A stretch of DNA of 64,000 nucleotides, from NCBI GenBank assembly GCA_030847615.1, contig JAUMIR010000001.1:159809001-159873000 (forward strand), given 5' to 3'. The first letter of the stretch is position 1; each line of letters starts with the position of its first letter. Positions 30,805 through 42,192 of the stretch are shown here, piece by piece. This DNA comes from Gambelia wislizenii (Eukaryota; Chordata; Lepidosauria; Squamata; Crotaphytidae). Below the pieces are notes generated by a model. It did no database searches. It saw nothing but the letters and a program-made list of their open reading frames with translations, and was not told where the DNA came from. A program made the translations under genes and the position numbers.

Positions 30805-32330
30805 TTCAATTTTGGGGTAAGGTTCTGGAGCATGTGGTGACCTCCCAGCTCCAGGGGTTTCTGGATGAAATTGATTATCTAGATCCATTTCAGTCTGGCT
30901 TCAGGCCTGGTTATGGGATAAAGACAGCTTTGGTCACCTTGGTGGATGACCTACACAGGGAACTGGACAGGGGGAGTGTGTCCTTGTTGGTTCTGCTGGA
31001 CCTCTCTGCAGCTTTCAATACCCTAGCCCATTGTATGCTTCTGGGCTGTCTCTCTGGGATGGGACTTGGGGGGCACTGTTTTGCAGTGGTTCTGGTCCTT
31101 CTTCTAGGGGCAAATTCAGAAGGTGGTGCTGGGGGACTCCTGTTTGATGCCCTTGCCATTGGCCCTGTGGGGGCCTTCAGGGATCTGTTTTGCCCCCCAT
31201 CCTGTTTAACATCTACATGAAACCACTGGGAGAGGTCATCCAGTGTTTTGAGGTTCACTATCACCAGTATGCTGATGACACCTGACTCCATCTGTCCTTC
31301 CCATCTGATTTCAAGGAAACTCTCTTGGTGATGAACCAATGCCTGTTGCCAGTAATGGACTGAATAATAGCAGACAAATTGAAACTGAATCCACACAAGA
31401 CAGAGGTGCTCCTGGTCAGTCAAAAGGCAGACCAGGGAATTAGGACTCCACTTATGCTGGAGGGGGACACACTCTCCCTGAAATCTCAGGCCTTCAGCTT
31501 GTGAGTTCTCCTAGATACCCAGGATTCAGCAGTGGCCAGGAGTTCATTTGCACAGTTAAAACTAGTGCGCTAGCTACGCCTATTCCCTGAGATATTAGAC
31601 CTGGCTACGGTGACACATGCCTTGATTACATCCTGTTTAGACTACTGTAGCACACTCAATGTGGGGCTCCCTTTGGAATCCCAAAAATAGTACTCTATGG
31701 TGAACTCGCCACGGGTCAGCGTAAGAGGGGCACTCCAAAAAAACAATACAAGGACTCTCTGAAACAACATCTCAGGCTCAGCCAAATTGACCACCACCAA
31801 TGGTCTGCCATGGCCTCACATAGGAAGGCATAGAGACGCACTATCCACAATGCTGCTGCCTTATTTGAGAGCTCATGCTGAACAAGTCTTGAAGAGTAAC
31901 AACAACACAGAAAGAATCACAACCCAGAAACATCACCCAAGGAGACATGTTTATATTGGATTGGCCTTTTCAGTCATCAGCACTCTTGCAGAAAGTGTGG
32001 GATGAGTCCTTCCTGAATCTTTGTTTGTGAAGAAGAGCCAGAGAGAGAGGGGGGGGGATTCAAAATGCTGCAGCCAGAATGCTGACCTGGGCCAACTATA
32101 GAGAGCCTAAAACTCCCTTGTTAAAACAGCATCACTGGCTACTGGTTCATTTCCAGGCACAATTCAAAGTGCTAGTCGTGACCTATAATGCCTATAAGCT
32201 TGGGTCCAGACCATCTGAAAAAAAATGTATCTCCTGCTATGAACCTGCCAGACTTTAAGATCACCAGGGGAAAGCTTTATCTCAGACCCACCACCATCAC
32301 AGGCCTGCTTGATGAGGACACAGGACCCAA
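30805..32330 (+). mobile_element. L2 LINE RT region, older subfamily, with a nested insertion
   Basis: Readable RT pieces: [46 protein letters not shown] and YADD (from 31267) followed at once by T and a stop. Later come KLNPHKTEVLLVSQKADQG and the C-terminal LLKQHHWLLVHFQAQFKVL at about 32118-32174. Frameshifts and stops show it is old. It is split at about 31680-32055 by the 3' end of another LINE. Its RT differs clearly from the L2 copies at 20 and 44 kb, so at least two L2 lineages are present. Confidence 0.82.
31680..32055 (+). mobile_element. 3' end of the non-LTR element also at 57.9-59.9 kb
   Basis: CCCAAAAATAGTACTCTATGG through GAGGGGCACTCCAAAAAAAC, CAGAAACATCACCCAAGGAG and AGAAGAGCCAGAGAGAGAG matches 59523-59915 nearly base for base, apart from a short deletion. 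It ends in a GA/G run. L2 coding sequence continues on both sides, so it is an insertion younger than that L2. Confidence 0.83.
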
Positions 32331-32364
32331 CAGTGGGAGGCAAAAATACTTGCACAGGCAGCAA

Positions 32365-33997
32365 ATAAAGGAACACATGGTCTTAGATGTCTCTATACTA
32401 ATGCTCAGAGCATGGAAAATAAGCAAGATGAACATGAACTCCTAGCACAACAAAGCAAATATGATATAATAGGCATTACTGAAACCTGTTGGGATGAGTC
32501 GCATGATTGGAATGTAGGAATAGAGGGGTATAACCTTTATAGGAGAAACAAGCCAAACAGGAAAGGAGGAGGAATAGCTTTATATATCAAGGATATTTAC
32601 ACCAGTGAAGAGATCCATGACATCAATACTGGAAGCCAGGTGGAGAGCATCTGGATAAAAATTAGCTGATTTCAATAAAATCAGGGAAATACTGGGGGTG
32701 ATCCCATGGTCAGGAATACTAAAAGAGAAGGGACTTCAAGATGGATGGGACTTTCTCAAAAGGGAGATACTGAAGGCAGAATTTCAAACAGTACCAATGA
32801 GGAAGAAAAATGGGAGGTGTCTGAAGAAACCAGGATGGATGACTCTAAGAACTTTCAGCGGAGCTAAGTTTTAAATGGAACATGTATGGGAAATGGAAAA
32901 AGGGAGAAATCAACAAAGAAGAATTCAAACAGATAGAGAACACGTGTAGGAGTAAAGTCAGAAAAGCTAAGGAACAGAATGAGTTCAGGCTTGCTAGAGA
33001 AGTCAAGAACAATAAAAAGGTTTTTGGGGGGTATGTCCGCAGCAAAAGGAAGAAGAAGGAAATGGTAGGGCCACTATGCAGAGAAGATGGCAAAATGCTA
33101 AAAGGGGACAGAGAAAAGGCAGAATTACTCAACACCTTCTTTGCCTCAGTGTTTTCAGAACAGGAAAAGGGTGATCAGCCTGAGGATAATGGAACAGAGA
33201 ACACAATAGGGGAAATCCAGCACAGAATAAGTAAAGAGGTAGTATAGGAATACCTTCTTAATTTAAATGAATTTAAATCTCCAGGACCAGACAAATTACA
33301 TCCAAGGGTACTAAAAGAGCTGGCAAATGTAATCTCAGAGCCATTGGCAATAATCTTTGAGAACTCCTGGAGAACAGGAGAAGTCCCAGCAGACTGGAGG
33401 AGGGCAAACGTTGTCCCCATCTTCAAAAAGGGGAAAAAAGAGGATCCCAACAATTATCGTCCAGTTAGTCTGACATCAATACCAGGGAAGATTCTAGAGC
33501 AGATCATTAAACAAAGAGTCTGTGAACATTTAGAAGGCAATGCATAATCACAAAAAGTCAACATGGGTTTCAGAGAAACAAGTCATGCCAGATTAATCTG
33601 ATCTCTTTTTTTGATAAAACTACCAGCTTGGTAGATGAAGGGAACACTGTGGATATTGCCTACCTTGATTTCAGTAAGGCCTTTGACAAGGTTCCCCATG
33701 ACATTCTTGCAAACAAGCTTGTAAAATGTGGGCTAGACAAGTTAACTGTTCAATGGATTTGTAATTGGTTGACCGGCTGAACCCAAAGGGTGCTCTGCAG
33801 TAGCTCCTCTTCGTCTTGGAAAGATGTGACCAGTGGGGTGCCACAGGGTTCTGTTCTGGGCCCAGTGCTATTCAACATCTTTATCAATGACTTGGATGAT
33901 GGAATTAGGGGCATACTTATCAAATTTACAGATGACATCAAATTAGGAGAAGTAGCTAATACCCTAGAGGACAGGATCAAAATTCAAAATGACCTGG
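32365..33997 (+). mobile_element. CR1 LINE (left part), split by the chromovirus
   Basis: The endonuclease N-terminus is readable at 32412-32669 (LLAQQSKYDIIGITETCWDE, WNVGIEGYNLYRR, GGGIALYIKDIYTSEEI). A gap and frameshifts follow, then the RT-linker and [79 protein letters not shown]. The catalytic box reads FTDD instead of FADD (33925-33936). Most of the endonuclease is deleted. It breaks at CCTGG (33993-33997) and resumes at 39875. Confidence 0.9.
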
Positions 33998-34352
33998 TGT
34001 CAGGCTCATCCCTGAATTCTGGGGTTTAGAGTGGAATTCATGGAGGACCCTGACATGAGGCTGGCTTTGGCCTATTTTCTTTGCTTGGGCCTCCCTGCCT
34101 TTGGAGGGGTGCTAGCCTGCCCTGTTAGCCTGGAACGCTGTTCGCCAGAGTAGCACAAGGTTGCGGCTCCAGGTGCTGGCTGGGCCGTTTATTCTCCTCC
34201 CTAAATGCCATTCTCACGCTGTAAGGGTTTATCTGGGTGTTGTGCTAGTCTGCTTTTAGTTTTGGCTTTGTTCTATCTCCCTGATACACGTTTTCTTACC
34301 AATAAAGAATTCTTATTGAGTGAATGCGAGTGTGTGTTCTTGGTACATCACA
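33998..34352 (+). repeat. 5' LTR of the chromovirus
   Basis: TG...CA ends and an AATAAA polyadenylation-type signal at 34301-34306, about 50 bases before the end. It shares GCCATTCTCACGCTGTAAGG and CCAATAAAGAATTCTTATTG with the 3' LTR. Confidence 0.93.
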
Positions 34353-34775
34353 GTAAGCCGAAACTCACAAAACCTGCTTACTTTTGGGTGTTCTACCTGC
34401 GATGTCAGACAACGTGGAGGCTGGAACCGAGACAGAGAAAGACCTGGCCGGAGCTGGTGGCCAGGGAGCCGGTACACCGGGAGATGGTGCAGACGCATCG
34501 GGGGATTGCACAGGAGTGCCTGAGGAAGAGTGGAACTGAGCCCAGCGGAGGGCTGGAAGGCTGACACATCCCCTTGACCTGATGGAGCTGGGAGCCAGGC
34601 AAGCCCTGTGGAGGGACAGCCTACCCTTCTCTGAGACTCCAGTGTGTGGGGCTGGAACGGCCATAGGAGCCAGTTGGCTCTGGCCAGAAGAACGGGGCTG
34701 GGAGGAATGCAGGTCCTGCCGGTGGGATAAGTCCCTAGCCGAGGGGTACCGAGAGCCTGGGATACGTTATTAGCA

Positions 34776-35430
34776 TGCAGAATTGGAAGTTGAGGTCCAG
34801 CAGTTAAAGCAGCAGATGGAGATCATGCAGACAAGCCTCCTAGAGATCCTGCAGAGACTACCTCAACCACCGGCTGCCCCGCGAGGAGGCCAACCTCCCC
34901 AGGACTCACAGTTGCCAGCCCTGGCCTGCAGGCTCCTGGTCCAGTATCCCCTGGGGGAGCTGGCCCAGTCAAGCCATGGGAAAGACCGCAGGGACTAAAG
35001 CACTGAGATCTAAAGGCCACCTTTGGTGGAGATGCTGCGAAGCTACCATACTTCCTAACCCAGGTGATTGGGTTTATGTCCCAGTGGGATGAGGAATTCC
35101 AGATGGAGGCCGAGAAGGTGCAGTATGTATCCAATCAGCTGGAGGGAGAGGTGGCGCATTGGCTGGTTGGGATCTATGACATGGGGGCTCCAGAATTAGG
35201 GAGTTTCCAGGACTTCATGATGGCCATACGGGCTCAATTTGAAGACCCCCTGAGTGTAAGACGGGCCCGCACAGAACTCCGGCAACTGAGGCAAGGTTCG
35301 AGATCCATGGCCGAGTACGCCTCCGAATTCCGCTGCCTGGCCAGCCATGTCCCCGACTGGACCAATGCCATTAAGTTACAGTACTTTCAAGATGGCCTTA
35401 ATGCAGACATCCTCGAGACATCCTGACACC
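34776..35430 (+). pseudogene. chromovirus gag
   Basis: An N-terminal glutamine-rich coiled-coil-like part (VQQLKQQMEIMQTSLLEILQ) is in one frame. A second frame from about 35027 has the retrotransposon Gag core: FMSQWDEEFQMEAEKVQYV, WLVGIYDMGAPELGSFQDF, EDPLSVRRARTELRQLRQG and MAEYASEFRCLASHVPDW. The frame changes near 35000. A degraded CCHC zinc knuckle lies downstream at about 35611-35660, where HCG and GGHRIAECP are in different frames. The family protein forms particles around element RNA. This copy could not make an intact Gag. Confidence 0.85.
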
Positions 35431-35922
35431 CTTTTGGGGTGGGTGTGGCTAGCTGGAGAGGTAGAGACACTGAGGCAGAGCATCAAGCTGGCTCGGCACC
35501 GGTAGAGGTCCGAGGGAAAGTCCACTGGGTCCACAGGGAAGAAAGGTAAGGTGGCCTGATCAGCTGGGGCCACAGCGGGGGACTCGGAGAGGGAGCGAAG
35601 GATGAGGAAAGGGCTGCTCCTGCACTGCGGGATAGGGTGGCCACCGCATAGCCGAATGCCCAGAGAAGAGCCCCCGAGAACCGGCGGCAGAAGAGAAGCC
35701 CAAGAGGGCAGAGGGGAAGTCGACGGCACCCTAGACACCATTAAAGCCCAAGTCCAAAGCAGCGGTGCGTGCCTTGGTACTAGGCCACGTGGCAGGTGAA
35801 TCTTCAGAGGAGCCAGATGACAGCGGGTCCTCCTCCTCCGACACGGAGCTGGTGGGAAACGGTTCCAGCCCGCCCTACTAAGCGCCCGAGGGTGGGCTAA
35901 CCTCGAAGGGTGCCCAAGTGCT

Positions 35923-36951
35923 GTGGTGAGTGGTGTAAAAACCCCTTTTTTCCTAAAAACCAAAATAGGGGTTACAAACAGTGGGGTCACCCAAAAAGTA
36001 ATGTTAATGGTTGATTGCAGATGTACCCAAGTGTTTATTCACCCCTCCCTCGTTAGTGAACTTGAAATTAGCACCATCAAGCTGGACAAGCCAGTGTGGC
36101 TGTCTCAGATGGACGGAGGGATGATGAAGGGGGGCCCTGCAAGGCGAATGACTGGCCCAGTACACATGAGGATGGGGAATCATCAGGAGGAGCTTCAATT
36201 TGGGATAGCCGCAGGCCTAGTTCCTGCTGCAGTGGTGGGCTTAAACTGGCTAAAATTCCACAACCCCACTATAGACTGGGTGAAAGAGACAGTGACTTTT
36301 GCAGATCCTGTGTGTGTGCAGGAGCACCGGGTGATTGAGGCCTCCTTGGGGGGGATCCCTCTAGATGCCAAACCATGGGACTGCAAAACTGCTCTAGTCC
36401 AAGGGGAGCTGAAAGGGTTACTGGTGGAATATAAACCGTGGCAGTATGTATTTGAGGAGAAGGAATGTGACATTTTACCACCCCACCAACCCTTTGACTG
36501 TGCTATTGAGATAGTGTCTGACACCAAGCTGCCCAAACCCAGGATCTATTCCATGACGCCGGCTGAGATGGACACCCTTCTGGAGTTCATAGACAAAAAC
36601 TTGGCCCGGGGTTTCATCAGACCCACGACCTCCCCTTTGGGGGCCCCTGTGTTGTTTAGGCGCAAGGAAGATGGGACTCTTTGTCTCTGCCAGGACTACA
36701 GATCACTAAATGCTATCAGCATGTCAAATCAGTATCCCCTCCCCTTAATGAAAGACATACTGGCTCATTTAGCCAAAGGGAAGATATTTACCAAACTGGA
36801 CTTGCGGGAGGCCTGTTACAGGGTGCGGATCAAAGAAGGTGATGAATGGAAAACTGCTTTTAATTGCCTGCTAGGGGCTTTTGAATTCTGTGTAATGCCT
36901 TTTGGACTCAGTGGAGCTCCAGGAATTTTCCAGAACTTAATGATGTACTGA
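35923..36951 (+). pseudogene. chromovirus protease and N-terminal RT
   Basis: 342 codons, the longest frame of the element. The retropepsin region carries MVDCRCTQVFIHP (from 36007), where the catalytic D-S/T-G triad is replaced by D-C-R, so the protease should be dead. GLNWLKFHNPTIDW follows, as in related Gypsy proteases. The RT fingers are well preserved: LARGFIRPTTSPLGAPVLF, GTLCLCQDYRSLNAISM, FTKLDLREACYRVRIKEGD and FEFCVMPFGLSGAPGIFQN. It ends in a stop at 36949 caused by a small frame change just before the catalytic YLDD box. Confidence 0.88.
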
Positions 36952-37860
36952 GAGAGTTTTTGTACAAGGGGTACTGGTATATTTGGATGATGTACTTATT
37001 TATTCTGAGGACTATACGTCACATGTGAAATTGATTAAAAAAGGTGCTTACTAGGTTGGGGGAGAACCATTTGTATGCCAAAATGCCAAAGTGTGAATTC
37101 CATCAAAGCAGCTTAGATTACCTGGGGCACCGCATCTTGAGCAAGGGGGTGGAAATGGACCCAGAGAAAGTAAAGGGAGTGCTTGCATGGGAGGCCCCCA
37201 GGACCAGGAAGCAACTGCAGAGCTTCCTAGGGTTTGCTAACTTTTACCGGCCCTTCATCTCTGACTTTGCTGTGGTAGCCCTTCCTCTGACTGACCTGCT
37301 GAAAACCAAGGGGATGGGTAAAAAAAATGGACAGGGAAGGGGAAGGTAGGAAAGCCTCCCCAAAAGATTGTATGGTCTGACCAATGCCAAAGGGCCTTTG
37401 ACAAGCTGAAGAAGCTTTTCACCTCTGAACCTATTCTTAAGCACCTCGACCCCTCCCAACCTTTTGTGGTTCAAGTAGATGCTTCAGATGTGGCGATGGG
37501 AGGGGTGTTGTTACAACAGGACGAAGAGGGGGAGCTTAGGCCTTGTGCATATCTGTCCAGAAAATTGACTGAGCGAAATTGGCCTGTGTGGGAAAAGGAG
37601 GCGGGTGCAATCAAATTGGCCTTAGAGACCTGGTGCCACCTGCTGGAAGGATCTTCCAAACCTTTTGAGGTTTGGACGGATCACAAGAACTTGGAGGCTT
37701 TGAGAACCCAAAGGCGTTTGAACCCTAAATAGATTCGGTTGGCCAGTTTCTTTTACCGGTTCAATATCACCCTAAAGTTTCTCTCAGGAAAAAAGAATTT
37801 CTTAACTGATACTTTGTCCAGGCTCCCTCAACATGACAGTCAACGAATGGAGGTGATAGA
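36952..37860 (+). pseudogene. chromovirus RT palm/thumb and RNase H
   Basis: YLDD is present at 36980-36991 but one frame off the upstream RT. The thumb reads KCEFHQSSLDYLGHRILSKG, KQLQSFLGFANFYRPFI and ALPLTDLLK (37044-37349). RNase H continues with QRAFDKLKKLF, VQVDASDVAMGGVLLQQD, SRKLTERNWPVWEKEA and VWTDHKNLEALRTQRRLNP, then a stop at 37730 (K to stop) before FLTDTLSRLP. The order and spacing match Gypsy pol. Confidence 0.87.
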
Positions 37861-38129
37861 CACAGTCTTCTTCCCCCTCCCATTTGGGGTTGGCAGTTCT
37901 CACGCGCAGTAAGGCCAAACGTCAGGAGACTAAGGCAGACCCCTCTTTGGGGCCACGCCTGGAATCTGGGGCAGGAGGGACTGTTGAGCCACCCGCAAGG
38001 CCCACAGACCCCAGTATGGCATTGGCTCCGCCTTCCTTGGAGCTCTCTCCCCCCCTCCGGGGGCAATGTGGGGGGGTGGCGAGCCCAAATGGCGGTAGCT
38101 TTCCCCAAGGACCCATGGATTTTAGCCCA

Positions 38130-39487
38130 CCAAGGGGAGGTAATTCTACAGGAGGGTCTGGCTTGGAAGGGGGAGCACCTGTATGTTCCAGAGGCCATGA
38201 GATCTGCCATTCTTAAACAGTGCCATGATGTGAAAAGTGCAGGACATTTTGGATATGTGAAAACATTACATTTGACATGACAGTTTTGGTGGTCCAAAAT
38301 GAGGAGGGAGGTGGAGGAGTATGTGAAAGGGTGTTCCATGTGTGCAATGGCAAAAAGAGGGGGGGAGCCGAAAGGCTTATTGCTACCTTTGCCTACCCCC
38401 CCAAGCCCTGGGAAGTCATTAGTATGGATTTCATTGTCAAGTTACCAGAGAGTAGGAAAAAGACCATTATTTGGGTTGTGACTGACTTGTTTTCCAAGTA
38501 GGCATACTTTGTGGCCTGCAAGAAGCTCCTGACAGCCCCCCAGCTGGCCAGGTTGTTTCTACAGCACATTTACAGATTACATGGGGTTCCTGCTAAGATC
38601 GTTTTAGATCAGGGAGCTCAATTCACCTCCCAGTTCTGGAAGGCGTTCACAAAACTTCTGGGAGTTGAATTGGGGTTGAGCAGCTCCCATCATCCACAGA
38701 GTGGCAGTCAAAGTGAACGTGTGAATCAGGTTTTGGAACAGTATTGAAGGTGTTATGTCAACTTCCAGCAATCTGATTGGGTGGACCTTTTGCCTTTTGC
38801 GTAGGTAGCGTATAACAATGCCACACACCAAAGCACGGGCTTCTTCCCTTTTAAAATTGTCTCAGGACAGGACTTTAACCCTCTGCCTTTAGGGGAGGGG
38901 ACCTCAAAGGACCTGGTCTCGGTTACCCAATGGAGTAATTAGAGAGTGTCATTAGAGAGGCATGGCCGAAAGTTGTATCGTCCCTGCACTTTGAAAAAAC
39001 CCGTTATAAGCATCATGCCAACCAGAAGCATGAACCTACCCCAAAATACACGATAGGGGACTTGGTGTTCTTATCCACCAAGTTCCTAAAGAGCCCACAA
39101 CCCTCAAAAAAGTTGGGGCCAAAATACATTGGTCCTTTCCCTATTGTTAGGGAAGTTAATCCCGTGGCTTTTGAACTGTCATTGCCCAAGCTGTACCGTA
39201 ATGTCCACCCTGTGTTTCATTCTAGCTTACTCAAGCTGACGTGCCTTTCGGATCATCATCATCAAGATCCTGAACCATCACCCCGTCCTATCCTGGTGGA
39301 CAAAGATCAACATTTTGAGATTTCTGATGTGTTGGACTCTCGGGTGCACAGGGGTGGGGGTTTGCAGTGTCTGGTGAAATGGAAACATTTACCTTTGGGC
39401 CATGCTGAATGGGTTAATGTTGAACATGTAAATGCTCCGCGCTTATTACGAAAGTTCCATGCTCGCTTTCCTGATAAGCCAGGCTGA
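38130..39487 (+). pseudogene. chromovirus integrase with C-terminal chromodomain
   Basis: The zinc-finger remnant reads AILKQCHDVKSAGHFGYVK, then CSMCAM. The catalytic core has ISMDFIVKLPES, KIVLDQGAQFTSQFWKAF and SQSERVNQVLEQ, so the three D/D/E acidic residues are present, though split by stops at 38500 and 38745. The last frame (39062-39487) has GPKYIGPFPIVREVNPVAF and HPVFHSSLLK, then a chromodomain: FEISDVLDSRVHRGG, LQCLVKWKHLPLGHAEWV and NAPRLLRKFHARF. Chromodomains in this family are thought to steer integration through histone marks. Confidence 0.87.
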
Positions 39488-39518
39488 AGGGGGGAAGTTG
39501 CTCTTTGGGAGGGCGGTA

Positions 39519-39874
39519 TGTCAGGCTCATCCCTGAATTCTGGGGTTTAGAGTGGAATTCATGGAAGACCCTGACACGAGGCTGGCTTTGGCCTGTTTTC
39601 TTTGCTTGGGCCTCCCTGCCTTTGGAGGGGTGCCAGCCCGCCCTATTGGCCTGGGAACGCTGTTCTCCAGAGCAGCTCAAGGTCGCAGCTCCAGGTGCTG
39701 GCTGGGCTATTTACTCTCCTCCCTAAATGCCATTCTCACGCTGTAAGGGTTTATCTGGGTGTTGTGCTAGTCTGTGTTTAGTTTCGGCTTTGTTCTATGT
39801 CCCTGATACATGTTTCCTTACCAATAAAGAATTCTTATTGAGTGAATGTGAGCGTGTGTTCTTGGTACATCACA
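39519..39874 (+). repeat. 3' LTR of the chromovirus
   Basis: 356 bases, collinear with the 5' LTR, with the same TG...CA ends and AATAAA. CCTGG (39875-39879) follows and CR1 resumes. Confidence 0.93.
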
Positions 39875-40662
39875 CCTGGATAGACTGGATTGCTGGGCCA
39901 AAAGCTAACAAAGTGAAAATCAATACAGAGAAATGTAAAGTACTGCACTTAGGGTGGAAAAACGAAATGCATAGATACAGGATGGGGGAGACCTGGCTGA
40001 ACGAGACTACGTGCGAAAGGGATCTAGGAGTCCAAGTAGACCACAAGTTGAACATGAGTCAATAGTGTGATGCGGCAGCTAAAAAGGCCAATGCGATTTT
40101 GGGCTGCATCAATAGAAGTATAGTGCCTAGATCAAAGGAAGTAATAGTGCCACTCTATTCTGCCTTGGTCAGGCCTCACCTAGAATACTGTGTTCAGTTC
40201 TGGGCACCACAATTCAAAAAGGATATTGACAAATTGGAGCATGTCCAGAGGAGGTGACTAAAATGGTAAAAGGTCTGGAAATCAAGGAAAGACTTAGGGA
40301 GCTGAGTATATTTAGCCTGGAAAAAAGACGGTTAAGGGGTGATATGATAGCCCTGTTTAAGTATTTGAAGGGGTGTCACATTGAGGATGGAGCAGGCTTG
40401 TTTTCTGCTGCTCCAGAGACTGGAACACGGAGCAATGGGTGCAAGCTCCAGGAACAGAGATTGTACCTCAACATTAGGAGGAACTTTCTGAAAGTAAGAG
40501 CTGTTCAGCAGTGGAACACACTCCCTTGGAGCATGATGGGGTCTCCTTCCTTGGAGGTCTTTAAACAGAGGCTGGATGGCTTTGATTGTGTATTCCTGCA
40601 TGACAGGGGGTTGGACTGGATGGCCCTTGTGGTCTCTTCCAACTCTATGATTCTATGATTAA
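39875..40662 (+). mobile_element. CR1 LINE (right part), after the chromovirus
   Basis: Continues with [34 protein letters not shown] and [17 protein letters not shown], with stops, and reaches the normal CR1 3' end: GTGTATTCCTGCATGACAGG, GGTCTCTTCCAACTC and TATGATTCTATGATT at 40646-40660. Confidence 0.9.
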
Positions 40663-40668
40663 GAGAGA

Positions 40669-40982
40669 GAGATCCTTCTTAGTGGCTGCTCCCACTGTCT
40701 GGAACTCCCTTCCATGGGAGGCGAGGCTAGGCTGGCCCCCTCCCTGCTTTGCCGGAACGTTTCTGTTCAAGCAGGCTTTCAATATGTGATCATTTGAAGG
40801 GACACTTTTTACTGAGGTTCATGCGGTGTTTATTTTATTTTTTTTCAACTTTTGAACCTTTTAAACAGAATTTTATACTGTGATTTTAATTATTTTTAAA
40901 ATTGTATTGATTTTAACCAATTTTATGAGCTGCCTTAGGTCCCACTCTGGGAGAAAGGAGGCATATAAAAAAATAAATAAAC
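40669..40982 (+). mobile_element. L2-type LINE 3' end
   Basis: TTAGTGGCTGCTCCCACTG, CTGGAACTCCCTTCC, TTCAAGCAGGCTTTC, an AT-rich 3' UTR, GAGCTGCCTTAGGTCCC and GAGGCATATAAAAAAATAAA. Only the end of ORF2 and the tail remain. Confidence 0.75.
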
Positions 40983-41558
40983 CGGTCAAGGATGCCACAG
41001 ACTTGAGCTTGTGAGATTGGGGCTTTTGGAGCTTTCTCATTCATAGGATCAGCATAATTTGCAATTGACATGATGGCAAATAACAATGATTAGCTGTTTA
41101 GCTGGTCTTATTAATAGTTAATAAAGTTAGTTTATTATGTTATCATTGTCTTTATATGGAATTGTGGGAACTTATTTGTTTTCTTAATTGTGTTTATATA
41201 TGAAAAGTTGGAAGTGAAATGGAAAGGATTTCCTCCCTAGAACATGTAGCTATGCTTACCTGTCTGAATTATATTTGGGTATGCATGCTATATTGTTGCT
41301 TTTTGCTCATCATTGAGCTATAGTTTGAACTGGGTTGGGTTACTCGGTGCTGCCCTGATAAGTTGTTTGGTGGCAGAGGACATGACAGCCCATGCAGTAT
41401 ACTTGAGACAAGTAGACAGCTTTCTTTGGGTTTTGCCCGCCTTTGACTTCAGACTTTGACCAAGCTCTTGCAAGAGGAAACAGAGCATAAAGCTCCAAGC
41501 AGGCACAACCCTGCTCCTTCTCCTCCCTCCTCTCCCACAAGATTCGCCTTCCTACTGC
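40983..41558. other. unassigned
   Basis: Nothing recognised before the duplicated segment. Confidence 0.5.
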
Positions 41559-41720
41559 AGGCGTCCCCCAAACATGGCCAGAGGTTCTGGAGGACGACAT
41601 CATCATTGGGCATCTGTCTCCAAAGTCATAGCTGGATGCTTCTCTGCTGCCCCTTCTGATCTCTACCAGCTACCAAATGGTCATGTCAGGGGGTGGCCTC
41701 CAGGTGAGTTTTGAGGGTGT
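41559..41720. repeat. 162-bp direct repeat, copy 1
   Basis: Starts AGGCGTCCCCCAAACATGG and ends GAGTTTTGAGGGTGT. Copy 2 at 42031-42192 is the same length and differs at only about two positions by my reading. The copies are separated by 310 bases. Confidence 0.93.
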
Positions 41721-42030
41721 GGGCATTGCTGCAAGAGAGGGGTGGGGAATTCCTCCCTCCACAACAATCAAAAGACATACTGTGGTGTTATTATGCTGGC
41801 GCATGTCACTAACAGGATAATAGCCTTTGCCTCTGGGCCCCACCCATGTCACTTAACATATGTTATTTTAAATGCTGGCAACCCTGTGAGAAAAAAACAA
41901 ACAAACAAGCACACAGAGGAACTGCACCCATCAAAGTACTGAAGCAAAAAAAAAGGGGGGGGGAATCCCAACATGCCATACTATCCCTTAAAATGTTTAT
42001 TATGTGAGAAAGATTGGTTCTTGAAATGTA
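41721..42030. other. spacer between the 162-bp repeats
   Basis: Unrecognised; contains A-rich and G runs near 41890 and 41950. Its end (GAGAAAGATTGGTTCTTG) matches sequence just after copy 2. Confidence 0.5.
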
Positions 42031-42192
42031 AGGCGTCCCCCAAACATGGCCAGAGGTTCTGGAGGATGACATCATCATTGGGCATCTGTCTCCAAAGTCA
42101 TAGCTGGATGCTTCTCTGCTGCCCCTTCTGATCTCTACCAGCTACCAAATGGTCATGTCAGGGGGTGGTCTCCAGGTGAGTTTTGAGGGTGT
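42031..42192. repeat. 162-bp direct repeat, copy 2
   Basis: Near-identical to copy 1. AGATTGGTTCT lies just before it (42011) and twice just after it (42199, 42215), suggesting that copy 2 was inserted into a short local repeat. Confidence 0.92.

Larger units (their letters stand above)
33998..39874 (+). mobile_element. Ty3/Gypsy chromovirus LTR retrotransposon, complete but mutated
   Basis: A 5,877-bp element with two LTRs (33998-34352, 39519-39874) that start TGTCAGGCTC and end GTACATCACA, flanked by CCTGG on both sides inside a CR1. The order is gag, protease, RT, RNase H, integrase, chromodomain, which identifies a Metaviridae chromovirus of the sushi-like vertebrate group. No env-like frame. 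Several frameshifts and stops make it inactive. By eye the LTRs differ at roughly two dozen of 355 positions, so the insertion is not recent. A purine-rich stretch (AAGGGGGGAAG, 39488-39498) lies about 20 bases before the 3' LTR. I could not match a tRNA primer site just after the 5' LTR. Confidence 0.94.

Noticed and set aside
34205..34664. Frames of 60-120 codons around the 5' LTR boundary
   Set aside because: They cross the LTR and leader of the chromovirus and overlap each other in both directions. None matches gag or any known product.
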